Source of the DNA: Neorhizobium sp. JUb45 | GTDB lineage: Bacteria > Pseudomonadota > Alphaproteobacteria > Rhizobiales > Rhizobiaceae | Assembly (NCBI RefSeq): GCF_004343585.1 | Contig: NZ_SLYW01000007.1 | Coordinates: 124,001 to 188,000 of the forward strand | Length of the DNA stretch: 64,000 nucleotides | Direction: 5' to 3' | Part shown: positions 63,974-64,000 of the stretch, in pieces | Position numbering within the stretch: the stretch's first letter is position 1 | Layout of the letters: each line of letters starts with the position of its first letter | The notes under the pieces: model-generated | Databases searched by the model: none | Told to the model about the DNA's origin: nothing | Seen by the model: only the letters and a program-made list of their open reading frames with translations | Program-made: the position numbers and the translations under genes

Positions 63974-64000
63974 GCGGCGCGCGTTTCAAGGTCAAGGCTC
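63970..64000 (+). CDS. Start of next gene, probably AhpD-like, cut by window edge
   Basis: An ATG overlaps the CMD-domain gene stop (ATGA) and opens a frame for ten residues (MSGARFKVKA) to the window end. In known clusters the CMD-domain protein is followed by an alkylhydroperoxidase-domain partner (Avi_7169 type, TIGR04030, from memory). The assignment rests on position alone. Confidence 0.45.
   Translation, partial: MSGARFKVKA

Overview
The window looks like a chromosome or chromid segment of a Rhizobiaceae alphaproteobacterium (Agrobacterium/Allorhizobium/Rhizobium type). The evidence is high GC with GCC/GGC/CTG codon preference, a GAF-HWE sensor kinase, an OpuA-type betaine importer with paired substrate-binding proteins, a candidate Irr-box and an alphaproteobacterial-type Zur-box, and short palindromic intergenic repeats built from CTCTCCC/GGGAGAG. 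This placement is inferred from content. About 55 protein genes are called. I found no rRNA, tRNA, CRISPR array or intact insertion sequence.

Layout. 1-5.1 kb: a glycosyltransferase cut by the window edge, then a SAM methyltransferase divergent from a three-gene siderophore-type iron ABC importer, with a candidate Irr site between them. 5.1-6.0 kb: palindromic repeat mosaic and non-coding DNA. 6-11.4 kb: pntAB proton-translocating transhydrogenase, convergent with a SulP transporter-carbonic anhydrase pair; a strong bidirectional terminator separates them. 11.8-15 kb: a MacAB-type efflux pair. 15.2-26.4 kb: one minus-strand operon reading pxpA, fused pxpBC, biotin carboxylase-BCCP, fused DppDF ATPase, peptide-binding protein, two permeases and an M14 metallopeptidase, with a divergent GntR regulator. 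27.5-32.1 kb: a small XRE-like protein and a betaine-type importer with tandemly duplicated binding proteins. 32.6-37.3 kb: YhaN/YhaO-like (SbcCD-type) DNA metabolism pair. 37.4-44.3 kb: gluconokinase, a divergent HWE kinase, and kdpFABC with two extra tiny membrane proteins but no kdpDE. 44.3-53.5 kb: Zur-type COG0523 GTPase, an omega-aminotransferase with a divergent XRE-cupin regulator, glutathione S-transferase, phospholipase D family protein, ChaC-like glutathione cyclotransferase, Tam methyltransferase and an IlvE-like aminotransferase. 53.8-64 kb: a plus-strand catabolic cluster of LysR regulator, flavin monooxygenase, DppBC, an M24 'pita-bread' protein with a degenerate metal site, DppDF, a BisC-like molybdoenzyme, a CMD-domain protein and the start of what is probably an AhpD-like protein.

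The two most interesting systems are peptide-type uptake operons coupled to unusual hydrolytic chemistry. The first (15.2-26.4 kb) joins a LamB/YcsF-KipI-KipA lactamase to a biotin carboxylase/BCCP, which together hold the parts of a split urea-carboxylase-like enzyme. It also joins them, by an ATGA overlap, to an oligopeptide importer and a zinc carboxypeptidase. That suggests uptake and opening of a lactam- or pyroglutamyl-containing compound. The second (53.8-64 kb) has no substrate-binding protein in view. It combines a creatinase-like M24 protein lacking most metal ligands, a flavin monooxygenase and an S-/N-oxide-reductase-like molybdoenzyme. Its substrate is unknown.
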